Made by a program: the position numbers and the translations under genes
Notes under the pieces: model-generated
What the model was told of the DNA's origin: nothing
The model's input: only the letters and a program-made list of their open reading frames with translations
Database searches by the model: none
Origin: Brevibacillus panacihumi W25
Lineage (GTDB): Bacteria; Bacillota; Bacilli; Brevibacillales; Brevibacillaceae
NCBI RefSeq assembly: GCF_000503775.1
Contig: NZ_KI629782.1
Coordinates: forward strand, 2,058,579 to 2,122,578
Direction of reading: 5' to 3'
Length of the DNA: 64,000 bases
Shown here: positions 8,045 to 16,756 of the stretch, one piece after another
How positions within the stretch are numbered: position 1 is the first letter of the stretch
Layout of the letters: every line of letters begins with the position of its first letter

Positions 8045-10525
8045 CTATTTTGCCTCTACCATGCCTTCCCCTGACTCCACTTCCACTTCTTCGTCAAACT
8101 CTGCATCGTAATCATAATCGTCTTCATTACCAGTTATGTATTTTGTTAATGAGTTCAGGACACGCATCGTATACGGAAGAATAGTGTGCTTATCATAAGT
8201 CAATCCTAATCGTCTTAAATGATCCGCTAGAATTGCTAGGTCATCCATTTCGTTTTTGTCCTTTGCTCCTAAGGGAATGTATTCAACAGCCCTTTGCTGA
8301 AGCAATAGCTTCGACGGCGATGAAAACTTAGTTGTATCAATAATGATCCCTTTCCATGCACTTGGCCTTCCACCTACACCATAGTAAGCACCGATAGCAT
8401 CTTTAAAAATTCCTGATGCCTTATTAAATTTATTCCATGCATCATTAATAATGATCCGATATTGGGGGACATCGTCTGTTGCATTGATGCGAATAAACTT
8501 TAAACGAGATTCATTAGTCAGGCGTTCATTGATAACAGGAGTTCGATCCCATTGTATTTTGGTATTACCGATAGACCGCATCCAATTGTTCCTTAAGGTA
8601 GCATTCACCAATACAATAAGTTGTCCCTCACACTGATCTAATTCATTTTCGATCACTTTTGTGATAAATGCATCAAATACTTCACTGCTTCGATTTTCTT
8701 TACGTGGATTATCGAGGAATTTGGCTTCATCCATTTTCAGTGCTGCATCCTGTAAGGACATCCATGAATCGAGGCCTAACATCTTTATACTTAGATTAGT
8801 ACCGATTAATCTTGACATTACAGGTAAATATTTATTGTCTGCTTTCAAGACAGTGATAGATAACAATGTTCCAGGAATATTGATTTTATTGACATTATCA
8901 CTGAGCAGACCGTAGTCATTGAAGAGGTCCAATGTAGCATTAATAATTCGGGAAACATCCCCAGTCTCATCATCTGTTAATGGATAGATGAATTGAGTGA
9001 GACGTCCCGTTTTTTTCATTCCTTCCCTGATGGCCTTCTTTGGATCGGTGCCCTCTCTCCATTTAACCTTTTCATCGATTTCTACGAGTGCTACGACCGG
9101 ATTGTCACGTCGTTCGGCATTGGATAACTGCTTGGAAATCTGATTGATACGTTTGCTCTGTGCAAGTGATTTATCCTTGTAATTATCTATCTCTAGTTCG
9201 GCAACAATGCCTTCAGGATTACAATGAACAAGTTCAACAATAACCTCTTTATCACAATTGAGCCTAAAGAGGAAATCTGAACGTTTATCAAGGATAACAA
9301 CCGGATCAATATCAATTGATTTTTGCGCTGTAGTTAATACTTCTGTGACCTTTTCAAACATCTGTACCGAACTATAGATTTCGATGGTTAGTCTTTCTAC
9401 ATTAGAAGCAACCATTGGAAAGCGACTGTCATTCATCTCCCGACGAGTAATATCAGGGATAAGCTGGAGTTCTTTTGCACCAAAGTCTACTAAAAAGTTC
9501 TTGAACAAATGAAACAGGCCACTTTTTTCAGAAAGGCCAATTCCAGCCTTTACACTGTTTCCGTTAAAAAGATTGTTATTTACGACGTAAGCAGTAACTT
9601 CTCCATTCTCATCAGAATAGACACTTGGATTTACTAGCAACGAATCCGACTCAAATGACTCTCCATTTAATACGTCCCAATACAATCCGTCTAAAGCACT
9701 TTCCCAGGCCGTAAACGAAGATTTACTTCTAGTGCACCTCTCGAATTTCAATTGGGAAAAAGATTTGTCCATATCCGTTACATACGGATTTTTAACGGCT
9801 ACAAGAACCGAACAAGAATGGCCGAATCTCATGAAACATATTCCATCTTTAATTTGTTCTTTGCTCAAATACCTTCTTGTCCCCATAGACACGGTTAATA
9901 TAGTTCGACCAGTATCTCCTCCACGGGTCTTTAATTCAAGCCGAATCACATAAGAAAAAGGATCATGACGATTGGACTTTTGAAGCGGATTGGAAATGCA
10001 CTCATGCTTACCATTAAAAATAACATGATAGAATTTCAGCTCTTCACGCAGATCCTTCCCTAGATCAAGGAACTTTGGATCTTGGCAAAACTTTATTGCA
10101 GCCATACCGGGAACCCATTGATAGCTATCAACAATTTCATGGATATCACCGAAAGTGCATGATACCCAAGCAGGATCCGAATCTATTATATCTTGCGGTA
10201 ATTCAGGAATCGAATATCCCTTTAAATGAGCCAACCATCCAAGAGTCAGTTGTCTAATATGCAACTCAGGAATAGGTTTTGTTGATATCAGCCACGGACA
10301 ATCATGAAGCAGCACTTTATTATCAGAATGAACGCTGATTATTTCAGGAAACATGCTTCTAAGCTTTTTTCCTAAAGGCTCTACTTTATAGGCAAGCTTA
10401 AATCGATCTGTTCTTTCTCTATTAAAAAAGTTACGCCAGCTTTCCGGCATTTTCATATAATAAATGGTTTCGTTATAAAACAATGATTCATCAATTTCCA
10501 GCGCAAACAGCTCCATCTTCTTCAT
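8045..10525 (-). CDS. pPIWI-RE protein (prokaryotic PIWI of the RE family)
   Basis: The protein has 826 residues. Its length, its position directly after a DinG-type helicase, and several motifs fit the pPIWI-RE family described by Burroughs, Iyer and Aravind (2013). A C-terminal region has LIVLVNATLRNNWM, then GAYYGVGGRPSAW, then QQRAVEYIPL. The last stretch carries an arginine (about R745) and a glutamate (about E748) that I take as the family's namesake R and E. By family knowledge the architecture is an N-terminal X region, a MID domain and an RNase H-fold PIWI domain; catalytic residues cannot be assigned without an alignment. The last 30 residues are strongly acidic. The start is ATG 10525, nine bases after GGAGG; ATG 10531 is an alternative. 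The gene overlaps the helicase gene by 35 bases. The proposed role is guide- or R-loop-directed restriction of foreign DNA. Confidence 0.85.
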   Translation of the reverse strand: MKKMELFALEIDESLFYNETIYYMKMPESWRNFFNRERTDRFKLAYKVEPLGKKLRSMFPEIISVHSDNKVLLHDCPWLISTKPIPELHIRQLTLGWLAHLKGYSIPELPQDIIDSDPAWVSCTFGDIHEIVDSYQWVPGMAAIKFCQDPKFLDLGKDLREELKFYHVIFNGKHECISNPLQKSNRHDPFSYVIRLELKTRGGDTGRTILTVSMGTRRYLSKEQIKDGICFMRFGHSCSVLVAVKNPYVTDMDKSFSQLKFERCTRSKSSFTAWESALDGLYWDVLNGESFESDSLLVNPSVYSDENGEVTAYVVNNNLFNGNSVKAGIGLSEKSGLFHLFKNFLVDFGAKELQLIPDITRREMNDSRFPMVASNVERLTIEIYSSVQMFEKVTEVLTTAQKSIDIDPVVILDKRSDFLFRLNCDKEVIVELVHCNPEGIVAELEIDNYKDKSLAQSKRINQISKQLSNAERRDNPVVALVEIDEKVKWREGTDPKKAIREGMKKTGRLTQFIYPLTDDETGDVSRIINATLDLFNDYGLLSDNVNKINIPGTLLSITVLKADNKYLPVMSRLIGTNLSIKMLGLDSWMSLQDAALKMDEAKFLDNPRKENRSSEVFDAFITKVIENELDQCEGQLIVLVNATLRNNWMRSIGNTKIQWDRTPVINERLTNESRLKFIRINATDDVPQYRIIINDAWNKFNKASGIFKDAIGAYYGVGGRPSAWKGIIIDTTKFSSPSKLLLQQRAVEYIPLGAKDKNEMDDLAILADHLRRLGLTYDKHTILPYTMRVLNSLTKYITGNEDDYDYDAEFDEEVEVESGEGMVEAK

Positions 10526-13500
10526 CACCATGTACCTCCCGATTCAAACTATTTATTCCCTGAATAAAGGGACCATACAAGCTCTCAAACAAAGGATCTT
10601 TTTTATACTTCTTCATAATCGCAGCCCAGCTATCCAACATGGACATTCCTTCTGGTTTTCCTTCAGGTTTGGCATTAAATTTCGAATCGCAAAAGAATAC
10701 TCTGGCATCCCTGCCGCCGCGCAATAACCGTCCGATCATTTGCCATATCGGTACAAAAGTAAACCATGCCATTATTTGTCTTTCAGAATCACTCAAGATC
10801 GACCAAAAATCAGGTTTTTTATACATCGTTTCGAACTTGGCACTACTAATTTGACGTAATTTCGACATGGCCTTATCGTAGTGGATGCTTTGTCCCGTTA
10901 GACGTTTCAAATAGTTTGGTAAATAAGCGTGTAGAGTTTGAACCATGTAATTCATGTCGTTAGGAATAGGATATGGGCGCACCAGAAAAAAGACAGACCC
11001 GAATAGCGCGTCCCCATTTTGATCCAATATGTTATAACCTCTACCTACTGACAAAAGTGGAACTACCAAAACTTCTGCCTTTTCTTTACGAAATGATTCA
11101 ATCATTGATCTTGGGAAATCATCACTATCACGGTTTCTTTCCCTGGATAGAATTTTATACCTACCTTCCCAATTATGATCACCACGAAATGCCCTCCCGA
11201 CAGTTGCAACATCGTCGTAAGAGTTTGTTACTAAGAGGACTCTTCTTGCAGCCCCCATGCTTTTCCAATGATTTATTTCGTATTGAATATCAGTTTTAAG
11301 TTGCTGGACCATTTCAAAAAGATTTTCGCTTCTAGTCTCTTCATTTCGAACACCTGAGATTTCCAAGAATCCGTCATGACGAGCATTAAGTGTCGGCTTG
11401 AAAGTCATTTTAATTTCGGGGGGTATTCTATCTGCTTTGAGTATCCATTTTGAACCAGTGTTTAAGTGATAATGTGCAGAGTCAGGAGCATAACTAGTAC
11501 CGGATAAAAAGATAAGCGCTGGCCCTCGTTTTTGATCAGAGTCTTCATAAACTCGGTGCCAATCATGCAACAACAATCTGCCTACTCCCGCATATTCAAC
11601 TAATTTAAATGATCCTGTTACATCCCCGTCTTTCATGTCATATTTATATCCTATCATTGTGCCTGTCATGGCTTCTTTCATGAATGGTTGGTAATCTTTT
11701 TGCATAGTAAACAACGGTGAAAAATCTGCAGACATCCCAAGCTTTGCTTGAATCATAGCAAATGAAGTCAGAATGAATTTAATACATTCTTCCGCCCTAC
11801 TTAAATAGATAAAGAACTCCAACTGGGCATAAAATAAATCCCGGTTTACCCGCGGCTGAATTGTTCCTTTTAGCAGCTTCGATGTAATTTTAGTAAGTAG
11901 CTTTTGTTTAGCTTCGATATTTTCCGTTTCAATTAACTTGTCAACAATGCTGGCTAGGGTAGGATCTTGATACGGTTCATTTGCATAATTCATTAGAGAT
12001 TTGCGTATTTTCTTTTGCGCATCCGCATTATCAGAGATCTTCTCGCTTAATGAATCTGCAAGAGCAGCTACCCTAATAAGATTACGGCTTATATTTTTGC
12101 GAAGCATCTGAGAGTGATCAAGTTTGTTATAGATTCTCCAAATCATTTGATCCAATTGACGAAGTTTATCCTTCCACTCATTAACTACTGGATCACCGGC
12201 AAATTGACCATACCGTCCACTAGTCAACTGATTGGACTCGTTCAACAACCGTTCGAAGATATCCTCTATATTTCCAAAAACATTATATTCCGATAAAAAC
12301 GTTTCATCGAATTGCTTTTGAACTTCATCCGCTTCATCTACAAATACGATATCCATCAAGTCGTACATGGCTTCATAAATAGTTCGTTCGAACGGATCTA
12401 TCATGGCCGGTATTCTTGTTTTGAGAACACTTGCAGACGTAGCCACCCATACATCGGCCTCAGCAAGTAGAGAGAGATCGTTATAAACTCCGCAATGATT
12501 AGCCAATGGGCACTTCACTGATTTATTGTCTTGTTTAAGCTGAGTGCAGGGATAATTATTGTTTCGCTCGTAATCTTCAGAGAGTGCCTTAATTACACAA
12601 GTGTCTGATAGATGTTTTAAAGCCTGAAATGGGTTCTTAGACCAGTCACTAATTTCAAAAATCTCGTTAGAATTCGCAAATAAAAAGTTTTCTTGATGCA
12701 ACTTCCTTAATGATTTGCCAATGATCGGTACGGCATTGATACCTAACTCACTGAGAATTTTAACACGCTCAATCACTTGGGAAACGCTGCCTTCTATAAA
12801 TCCTATTCGGGCGCCTTCTCGCTTTACTAGGCGGTACGTCTCCATGAGCATAAATGTTGACTTTCCTGCTCCTAATGCACCACCAATATGCTGGTTTCCT
12901 TTGTATACAAATTCATTAGCCCAATCTATAGGCTCCAGAAAAACTGAACTTGCTCTTTTCTCCCAAGCTGACGATTCACCCACTATTTCATCCATTTCCT
13001 TGGCTAATGAAAGTCCGTTAAAAGGTAACTCTAGCTTAAGTTTCTTTTTTTCACGATAGGAAGGCAATAAACGCTTATCGCTATTAATTAAAGCTTCCGG
13101 AATACTTCCATGGAAGTTTTGAGTGATCCCACCTCTTACAATTCTTACATATTCGTATTTCCCTTGCTTTGCAAAAGGCACGTCATTGTTTTGTCTTGGA
13201 ATTGGGTTATTTAGTATTTGTTTGTAAATGTTATCCCTATTAATCAAAAATCGCGGAACCTGGTTGTTTATCTTTCCGTCTTCATTGAAATCAAACATAC
13301 GATATTTCTTATCAATAACTCGATAAGCTTCAGTCCGACGAGCTAGTATCTTCTTACTTCTTAACTCAGGAAATAATATTCTAAGACGAGCTACGATGTC
13401 CTTACGCTCGATGTTCTTTAAGATCGGTTCATCATAACCAACTAAAACAGACCAGGCCCGATCAATATCAAGTAGCGGGTCAATCAAATTGCAGCCCGTA

Positions 13501-13607
13501 ATGAATATTTCCATGCTTATTATTGTTGATATATCGGCTTTTGGAAGCTCTAGTGAGAAAAACTCTTCGCTTATTTCTTCAGATAATTCCCAAAACGTTT
13601 TTCTCAT
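10491..13607 (-). CDS. pPIWI-RE-associated DinG/XPD-like helicase with N-terminal Z region
   Basis: The protein has 1,038 residues from ATG 13607, seven bases after GGAGG. Residues 1 to about 220 resemble the pPIWI_RE_Z region. Walker A (GGALGAGKS) lies near 242-250 and Walker B (VFVDEADEV) near 421-429. Four cysteines between them (C337, C354, C366, C372, including KCPLANHCG) fit the Fe-S cluster of DinG/XPD helicases. A motif VI-like WQMIGRLLRGGRDARVFF lies near the end. The likely role is 5'-3' unwinding of DNA or DNA-RNA hybrids for the pPIWI-RE nuclease system. It overlaps the downstream pPIWI-RE gene, so co-translation is likely. The upstream partner gene is separated from it by an IS110 element. 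Confidence 0.85.
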   Translation of the reverse strand: MRKTFWELSEEISEEFFSLELPKADISTIISMEIFITGCNLIDPLLDIDRAWSVLVGYDEPILKNIERKDIVARLRILFPELRSKKILARRTEAYRVIDKKYRMFDFNEDGKINNQVPRFLINRDNIYKQILNNPIPRQNNDVPFAKQGKYEYVRIVRGGITQNFHGSIPEALINSDKRLLPSYREKKKLKLELPFNGLSLAKEMDEIVGESSAWEKRASSVFLEPIDWANEFVYKGNQHIGGALGAGKSTFMLMETYRLVKREGARIGFIEGSVSQVIERVKILSELGINAVPIIGKSLRKLHQENFLFANSNEIFEISDWSKNPFQALKHLSDTCVIKALSEDYERNNNYPCTQLKQDNKSVKCPLANHCGVYNDLSLLAEADVWVATSASVLKTRIPAMIDPFERTIYEAMYDLMDIVFVDEADEVQKQFDETFLSEYNVFGNIEDIFERLLNESNQLTSGRYGQFAGDPVVNEWKDKLRQLDQMIWRIYNKLDHSQMLRKNISRNLIRVAALADSLSEKISDNADAQKKIRKSLMNYANEPYQDPTLASIVDKLIETENIEAKQKLLTKITSKLLKGTIQPRVNRDLFYAQLEFFIYLSRAEECIKFILTSFAMIQAKLGMSADFSPLFTMQKDYQPFMKEAMTGTMIGYKYDMKDGDVTGSFKLVEYAGVGRLLLHDWHRVYEDSDQKRGPALIFLSGTSYAPDSAHYHLNTGSKWILKADRIPPEIKMTFKPTLNARHDGFLEISGVRNEETRSENLFEMVQQLKTDIQYEINHWKSMGAARRVLLVTNSYDDVATVGRAFRGDHNWEGRYKILSRERNRDSDDFPRSMIESFRKEKAEVLVVPLLSVGRGYNILDQNGDALFGSVFFLVRPYPIPNDMNYMVQTLHAYLPNYLKRLTGQSIHYDKAMSKLRQISSAKFETMYKKPDFWSILSDSERQIMAWFTFVPIWQMIGRLLRGGRDARVFFCDSKFNAKPEGKPEGMSMLDSWAAIMKKYKKDPLFESLYGPFIQGINSLNREVHGDEEDGAVCAGN

Positions 13608-13621
13608 AGGAGCACCTCCCA

Positions 13622-13813
13622 CTATAAATTAATGTTTTCTCGCGTTTGCTCACTCATTCTTAGATTTTCAACCATCAACATTCCAGAGAAGTGGGCGAAG
13701 CATGTAATTATGGAATATTTTTCTGGATGAGCCGGTGGCGGGAATAAAGATTCGAATCTTTTTTCCAATCTATTGGTAAATCGTATGACCGCACATTTGG
13801 ATATCCACTCCAT
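13622..13813 (-). pseudogene. Possible 5'-truncated small gene between IS110 and the helicase gene
   Basis: An open frame of up to 63 codons ends 14 bases before the helicase start. Its last 50 residues (including SLFPPPAHPEKYSI and HFSGMLMVENLRM) look protein-like. Its first codons lie in or next to sequence that probably belongs to the insertion element. A stop placed just before the helicase ribosome binding site is typical of a coupled upstream gene. My reading is the tail of a gene whose front was removed or displaced by the insertion. No family was recognised, and it could also be a chance frame. Confidence 0.35.
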
Positions 13814-13814
13814 T

Positions 13815-14014
13815 CCCCTGACGGCTTACCCTCCCATGTCACGCTGGGTCTTCGCCCTTACATTCCTTCGTTCTGCCTCTCAAGGTGTGGACGCCGCTTC
13901 TTGCTCCTTTACTGGGTCGTTGCCCTTACGGAATAGATCCTGCGGCTGCTCCGTGCTTCTGTTGTCATTGGTTTACTTCCAAGCTCTTGTGAGAAACGAG
14001 AATATCGTTTGAAT
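13815..14014 (-). ncRNA. Candidate bridge/seek RNA of the first IS110 element
   Basis: The roughly 200 bases after the transposase stop have no gene. On the plus strand they contain two 18-base direct repeats that match at 16 positions, at 13844-13861 and 13912-13929. Each has a GGGTC...GCCC core able to form a small hairpin. In IS1111-type members of the IS110 family the target- and donor-recognising RNA is encoded in the noncoding region after the transposase. The RNA itself is inferred. Confidence 0.35.
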
Positions 14015-15310
14015 TTAAGCTACCATCTGTATTTGGGACTGGCGTACAGGTCCTAATACGTCGGACGCATTGTACGGAATGCACTTCGTGCCTAGTGTGT
14101 ACAGTACGCGAATGAGCTTCCCGCAGAGTGCCACTATAGACTGCTTCTTCTTGAGCGGATTATGACTTCGCTTCGTAAAGTAATGGTGCAACGCCTTGAA
14201 TTCGGCGTTTTTGGCGACCATCGGCATCATCGCCCGAAATAGCAAGGCTCTTAGTCGGGATCGTCCACGCTTGGTAATCGTGGACTTGCCCTTCTTCTTG
14301 CCGGAACTGTTCTCTTTGAGGTTAAATCCAGCAAGACGGATGATCTGCTGCCCATGGTCATAACCGCTAAGATCACCAACTTCAGCCAAGAAGCCCGCCA
14401 GCGTAACAACGCCGATTCCTGGTACTGTCAGCATTTCATTTGTACCTGGAATTTGTGCAAGCAATGCTTCCACTTGCGCCATGATTTCTTCAAGTTGCCT
14501 TGAGAATAGTTCATATTGTTCCAGTAAGGCCTTGAGCTCGATTTTCGCCGCCGTCAGCCCTTCGGTAAGTCCAATTGAGTTTGTGGCAGCTTGTAGGAGT
14601 TGCGCTGCACGTTTGGAGCCAACCGCTCGCTTCACGTCTTCCTTCCATCGGTTCACGATTGTACTCGCGCCAAGCGATACAATCTCCTGTGGCGTCGGAA
14701 ATTCACGAAGCGTGATGAGCGAGGCCTTTCCTTCCCAATCTTTAAACACAAGGCTGTACTCCGGAAAGAAGCGATCAAGCCAGTTCTGGATACGCCGTTG
14801 GACTTGACCGAAGTTCACCATCACCTTCTCTCGAAGGTTCATGAGAATACGAAGATCGGCATAAACGCTCGTAGGCAATTTGGGCTCGCTGTACTTGCCA
14901 TTGCGAACTAAATCAGCGATTAACCTAGCATCCTTGTAATCATTCTTCGTCGGTGAATTGTCTTCAAGTTCTTTGCTTTTATTGACGTGATGAGGATTCA
15001 CGATAACGACTTTGATGTTTTCTCGATGCAGAAATTCGGCCAGTGGAAACCAGTAGTGTCCGGTTGGCTCAATGCCCAAGATGATATCCGTCTTGGCGTA
15101 TTGCCGCTGAAGCTCCTTCATCCACGAAACGAGTTTCGTCAGGCCAGAATGGTCATTGCCGAACACACAGTCCTTACCAATCTCGATTCCGCGGAAATCG
15201 ACAGCTCTGGCAACATGCGTTTTCTTGGCAATATCTGCACCGACAACAAGGGTTAATTCGGTAATTTGTTGAATACGTTGATTCTGCTTTTTCGATTGCT
15301 TATACTTCAT
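14015..15310 (-). CDS. IS110-family DEDD transposase
   Basis: The protein has 431 residues. The N-terminal RuvC-like DEDD domain shows LVVGADIAKKTH (D), GIEPTGHYWFPLAEF (E) and KNDYKDARLIADLV (D, D). The C-terminal Tnp20 domain shows VPGIGVVTLAGFLAEVGDL and NSSGKKKGKSTITKRG with the expected serine. It starts at ATG 15310 with AGGAGG nine bases upstream. The enzyme moves its element with an RNA guide encoded in the element. Shared residues with the second IS110 transposase in this window are limited to the family motifs, so the two elements are different types. Confidence 0.95.
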   Translation of the reverse strand: MKYKQSKKQNQRIQQITELTLVVGADIAKKTHVARAVDFRGIEIGKDCVFGNDHSGLTKLVSWMKELQRQYAKTDIILGIEPTGHYWFPLAEFLHRENIKVVIVNPHHVNKSKELEDNSPTKNDYKDARLIADLVRNGKYSEPKLPTSVYADLRILMNLREKVMVNFGQVQRRIQNWLDRFFPEYSLVFKDWEGKASLITLREFPTPQEIVSLGASTIVNRWKEDVKRAVGSKRAAQLLQAATNSIGLTEGLTAAKIELKALLEQYELFSRQLEEIMAQVEALLAQIPGTNEMLTVPGIGVVTLAGFLAEVGDLSGYDHGQQIIRLAGFNLKENSSGKKKGKSTITKRGRSRLRALLFRAMMPMVAKNAEFKALHHYFTKRSHNPLKKKQSIVALCGKLIRVLYTLGTKCIPYNASDVLGPVRQSQIQMVA

Positions 15311-15405
15311 TGTGGAGTACCTCCTGTACGGGTAATTGTTCTTTGGACGGAACGTTTCCCAGTTTACAGAAGGTGCTTTTTTTATTCAAACCCCAAATTC
15401 ATTCA

Positions 15406-16467
15406 TTACAGGAATGGCTCCTTTAACATTTTTTCCACTTCGTTTTCCATAATTATCTTTATGAATTTTTTCGTGTCTTCTTTTAGAAGTACCGACGCCC
15501 TCTTGCCATAGAAGGGGAATAAATCATTTCGATATTTAGGGATGACAACGAATACTTGGTGACCATATTTCTCTAAATATTCTAGTGGTTTTTGGTTGAA
15601 GAAATTTGCTAGTGTTCTCGGATTTTTGAAATCTTTTACATCAAGAAATATCTTGTTGTTGTTTAGTGAGACTGCAATGTCATATTCATCCACATTGGGG
15701 AACAATTCTACTACAAATCCCTTCCTTTTTAAGAAATCAGCAAGCTTGATTTCAGAAATCCCAGGTAACAAGACGTATCTCTGTATGCCAGGAAGCAATC
15801 GATAGACACGTTCATTTTTGAAGTCGAATTGGTCTACAATTTTCCACTCAGCCAATGATTTACAAATATTTTCTTTATTGCAGCGCCAGCGATCATGCTT
15901 ATATTCAAGTGTCCATCCACAATACGGGCATTTACGATAATTAGCCAAGAGTGTAGTTACCTCTTCATAACATTGTCGAACAAGCGTACTCAATTCACGG
16001 TCACGAAAGGATTCAGCGAATTGAGCAAGTTGGAATGAGGATAGTACAGCATTTTGAGGCATCGACAAAAAAGTTCGGATTTGTGTATACTCTGTCTGCA
16101 GTTTCCGATTTTTATCTCTACAGAATTGTAGGATTGCAAACATATTCTTCTGTTGTGCTTCTTCAGGAGATATATATGTATTTATAAAATCATCTGCATC
16201 AGGAGTGATCCCGATGAATTCCTCAATCAATGGTGCTTCACTTGGGTAATACTCTATTAACCCCTGAATCCCCCATTCCTTTGATGGCTTATGTAAAATT
16301 TGAAGTAGCCTATGTAAATCAGCAGGAACCTCACCTCCTGATCTTGCAGCTTCTTGTATAAACATTAGCATTCCCTTGTGAAGCTCATCCGGGATTTGCG
16401 CATAGTTATTTGGCCATTTTTGTAACCCGACGATAATGTAATAGAGCATGTTTTGAATTTTATTCAA
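15406..16467 (-). CDS. pPIWI-RE-associated PD-(D/E)XK nuclease with N-terminal Y region
   Basis: The protein has 353 residues. The first 210 residues match the pPIWI_RE_Y pattern, ending in a four-cysteine zinc-ribbon-like stretch (C180, C183, C196, C202; CPYCGWTLEY). The C-terminal domain is a restriction-endonuclease fold with YVLLPGISEIKLADFL, an aspartate in DEYDIAV (about D263) and the D-x-K core FLDVKDF (D276, K278). It is predicted to cut DNA for the pPIWI-RE system. The start is TTG 16467 with GAGGAG about ten bases upstream. It is the first gene of the module and lies 67 bases downstream of a strong LexA box. The protein appears complete despite the IS110 element right after its stop. 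Confidence 0.85.
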   Translation of the reverse strand: MNKIQNMLYYIIVGLQKWPNNYAQIPDELHKGMLMFIQEAARSGGEVPADLHRLLQILHKPSKEWGIQGLIEYYPSEAPLIEEFIGITPDADDFINTYISPEEAQQKNMFAILQFCRDKNRKLQTEYTQIRTFLSMPQNAVLSSFQLAQFAESFRDRELSTLVRQCYEEVTTLLANYRKCPYCGWTLEYKHDRWRCNKENICKSLAEWKIVDQFDFKNERVYRLLPGIQRYVLLPGISEIKLADFLKRKGFVVELFPNVDEYDIAVSLNNNKIFLDVKDFKNPRTLANFFNQKPLEYLEKYGHQVFVVIPKYRNDLFPFYGKRASVLLKEDTKKFIKIIMENEVEKMLKEPFL

Positions 16468-16533
16468 TATGGCACACTCCTCTATAGTACTTAATAATAA
16501 TTGTAACCTTACTTTTTGACGCTAGCTTGTCAC

Positions 16534-16547
16534 CGAACGTATGTTCT
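16534..16547 (-). promoter_or_regulatory. LexA (SOS) box ahead of the pPIWI-RE module
   Basis: On the minus strand the site reads AGAACATACGTTCG. It has a perfect GAAC-N4-GTTC core and matches the Bacillus consensus CGAACRNRYGTTYG at all but the first base. It lies 67-80 bases upstream of the nuclease gene start, a usual distance for a LexA-controlled promoter. The remaining 290 bases up to rlmCD contain no gene. Confidence 0.75.
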
Positions 16548-16756
16548 AAAATGAAAAACGCGTATTAACCTGGCTCTTTACATACCGCCAAATTAGTACG
16601 CATTCCTCATTTCATTCTCTCAGACATTATCGTTCCCTAGTGATTCAGCAATTTTATTAACCACCTCTGCCTATCACTCCTGGTTTTACGCAGTAAGATC
16701 CTATCTGATTTCAAACCGTACCAACCACATTGGAAAAGTCAGTAAACATAAGGGTT

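Larger units (their letters stand above)
13800..15400 (-). mobile_element. IS110-family insertion sequence (first copy)
   Basis: The element contains a DEDD transposase gene with about 90 bases of 5' flank and about 200-240 bases of structured 3' flank. IS110-family elements generally lack clear terminal inverted repeats, so the ends given here are approximate. It separates the nuclease gene from the helicase gene of the pPIWI-RE module. The long 3' noncoding region resembles the IS1111 subgroup. Confidence 0.75.

Noticed and set aside
8045..10525. Ordinary long or short prokaryotic Argonaute
   Set aside because: The sequence lacks recognisable PAZ or SIR2/TIR associations, and the neighbouring helicase and nuclease match the pPIWI-RE operon instead.
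13844..13929. Two 18-base repeats as a minimal CRISPR array
   Set aside because: There are only two units, their cores are self-complementary, no cas genes are near, and they lie within an IS110 element.
1..16467. BREX, DISARM, Zorya, CBASS or classic restriction-modification system
   Set aside because: No pglX/brxL, drmAB, zorAB, cyclase or methyltransferase genes are visible within the window. The genes present fit pPIWI-RE and an AddAB-like pair better.
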